Shown here: positions 23,443 through 23,815 of the stretch, piece after piece
Numbering within the stretch: the stretch's first letter is position 1
How the letters are laid out: each line of letters starts with the position of its first letter
DNA from: UBA4717 sp045580165
GTDB taxonomy: Bacteria; Bacillota; Clostridia; Oscillospirales; CAG-272
DNA length: 23,815 nt
Direction of reading: 5' to 3'
NCBI GenBank assembly: GCA_045580165.1
Contig: JAZNNG010000026.1
Coordinates: forward strand, 1 to 23,815
Notes under the pieces: generated by a model
What the model was told of the DNA's origin: nothing
Databases searched by the model: none
What the model saw: only the letters and a program-made list of their open reading frames with translations
Position numbers and translations under genes: made by a program

Positions 23443-23471
23443 ATGATAGCACAAATGAAAACAAATTTCAA
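23443..23471 (-). promoter_or_regulatory. Sigma-A promoter of rpsT
   Basis: On the minus strand TTGAAA (23466-23471) and TATCAT (23443-23448) are 17 bases apart. The region between this and the rpoB promoter (23472-23549) is only T- and A-rich tracts, which may act as UP-like sequence for both promoters. Confidence 0.7.
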
Positions 23472-23549
23472 GTGTTTTTTGAAATTTTTTTATTTTTTTA
23501 TCATCAAAGACTTTTTTTACCTTATTTTACAAAAAGTTTTTGAAAACTG

Positions 23550-23578
23550 TTGACAAACGAAATGAGTTGTGCTAAAAT
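23550..23578 (+). promoter_or_regulatory. Sigma-A promoter of rpoB
   Basis: TTGACA (23550-23555) and TAAAAT (23573-23578) are 17 bases apart. A second TATAAT lies at 23591-23596. Predicted transcription start near 23585. Confidence 0.85.
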
Positions 23579-23584
23579 AATATA

Positions 23585-23748
23585 CTGCATTATAATCGCT
23601 AAATATGTTTATTTTTGCAGATGCCGTAAAGAAACGGAACAAGCAAGGTAGAGCGGCGGAGTTTTTTGTTTCCTATATAATAATAGCACAAAAAAAGCCG
23701 CTTGTAAATATGAAAGCAGAAATTTGTTGAAACGGAGTGATTTTATTT
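23585..23748 (+). promoter_or_regulatory. Long rpoB leader with an interrupted hairpin
   Basis: The leader of about 160 bases contains AGCGGC / GCCGCT (23652-23657 with 23697-23702). Inside it TTTTTTGT / ACAAAAAA (23662-23669 with 23688-23695) form an interrupted stem around an AT-rich loop. Upstream is a small CCGT / ACGG hairpin near 23623-23636. No reading frame of note is present. GGAG at 23734-23737 serves the rpoB start. Confidence 0.5.
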
Positions 23749-23815
23749 ATGGTCAAGCCCCATGAGCAAAAACTTGGCAGGAACACGAGAATGAGCTTCT
23801 CCAAGATAGGCGAAA
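23749..23815 (+). CDS. rpoB: DNA-directed RNA polymerase beta subunit, N-terminus (3' end outside window)
   Basis: Only the first 22 codons are in the window: MVKPHEQKLGRNTR followed by MSFSKIGE. This matches the start of bacterial RpoB, where a basic stretch with R(K)R/NTR is followed by SFSKI and an acidic residue. RpoB forms one claw of RNA polymerase. A GGAG site lies 11 bases before the ATG. rplJ and rplL, which often precede rpoB, are not upstream here; instead rpoB has its own promoter and leader next to divergent rpsT. The identity rests on a short stretch. Confidence 0.82.
   Translation, partial: MVKPHEQKLGRNTRMSFSKIGE

Overview
The window looks like a chromosomal housekeeping segment of a low-to-moderate GC member of the Bacillota, most likely an uncultured gut-type Clostridia. 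The grounds are strong GGAGG-type ribosome binding sites, clear sigma-A promoters (TTGACA / TAAAAT or TATAAT), many hairpin-plus-U terminators, an rplU-prp-rpmA cluster with a Prp-cleavable L27, the YmfF/YmfH peptidase pair, and a BMP-type nucleoside transporter. No phage, transposase, CRISPR array or tRNA was seen, so this is core rather than accessory DNA.

Layout, left to right. (1) 1-9730, plus strand: the 3' end of glutamyl-tRNA synthetase, glutaminyl-tRNA synthetase, a large aconitase-family hydratase, then a four-gene BMP/Nup-type ABC transporter (lipoprotein, double ATPase, two permeases). The lipoprotein gene has its own strong promoter and leader and is separated from the ATPase gene by a terminator. 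(2) 9766-11891, minus strand: a small operon with a secreted, C-terminally anchored surface protein, a sortase, and a four-helix membrane protein of unknown function. (3) 11997-14833, minus: fumarase-type beta subunit, an XRE regulator with a long helical C-terminal domain, ispF, a gene-free spacer with nested inverted repeats, then rpe. (4) 14947-16251, minus: a CNNM/CorC-type membrane protein behind a strong promoter and a structured leader of about 240 nt; divergent from it is a VanZ-family gene. (5) 17148-18173, minus: rplU-prp-rpmA. (6) 18322-22931, minus: an operon of acyl carrier protein, YmfF-like, YmfH-like, lgt and folD. (7) 23084-23350, minus: rpsT, and diverging from it the start of rpoB (from 23749) with its own promoter and leader.

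Several starts were moved from the longest reading frame to the codon that sits correctly behind a ribosome binding site (glnS, the permease, VanZ, rpmA, rplU, rpsT, ymfF, ymfH, acpP, the sortase substrate and the membrane protein). The best candidates for something undescribed are the structured leader in front of the CNNM/CorC gene (16252-16490), the sortase/substrate/membrane-protein trio with a non-canonical sorting signal, and the spacer with nested inverted repeats between ispF and rpe. No clear new multi-gene defence or mobile system is present.
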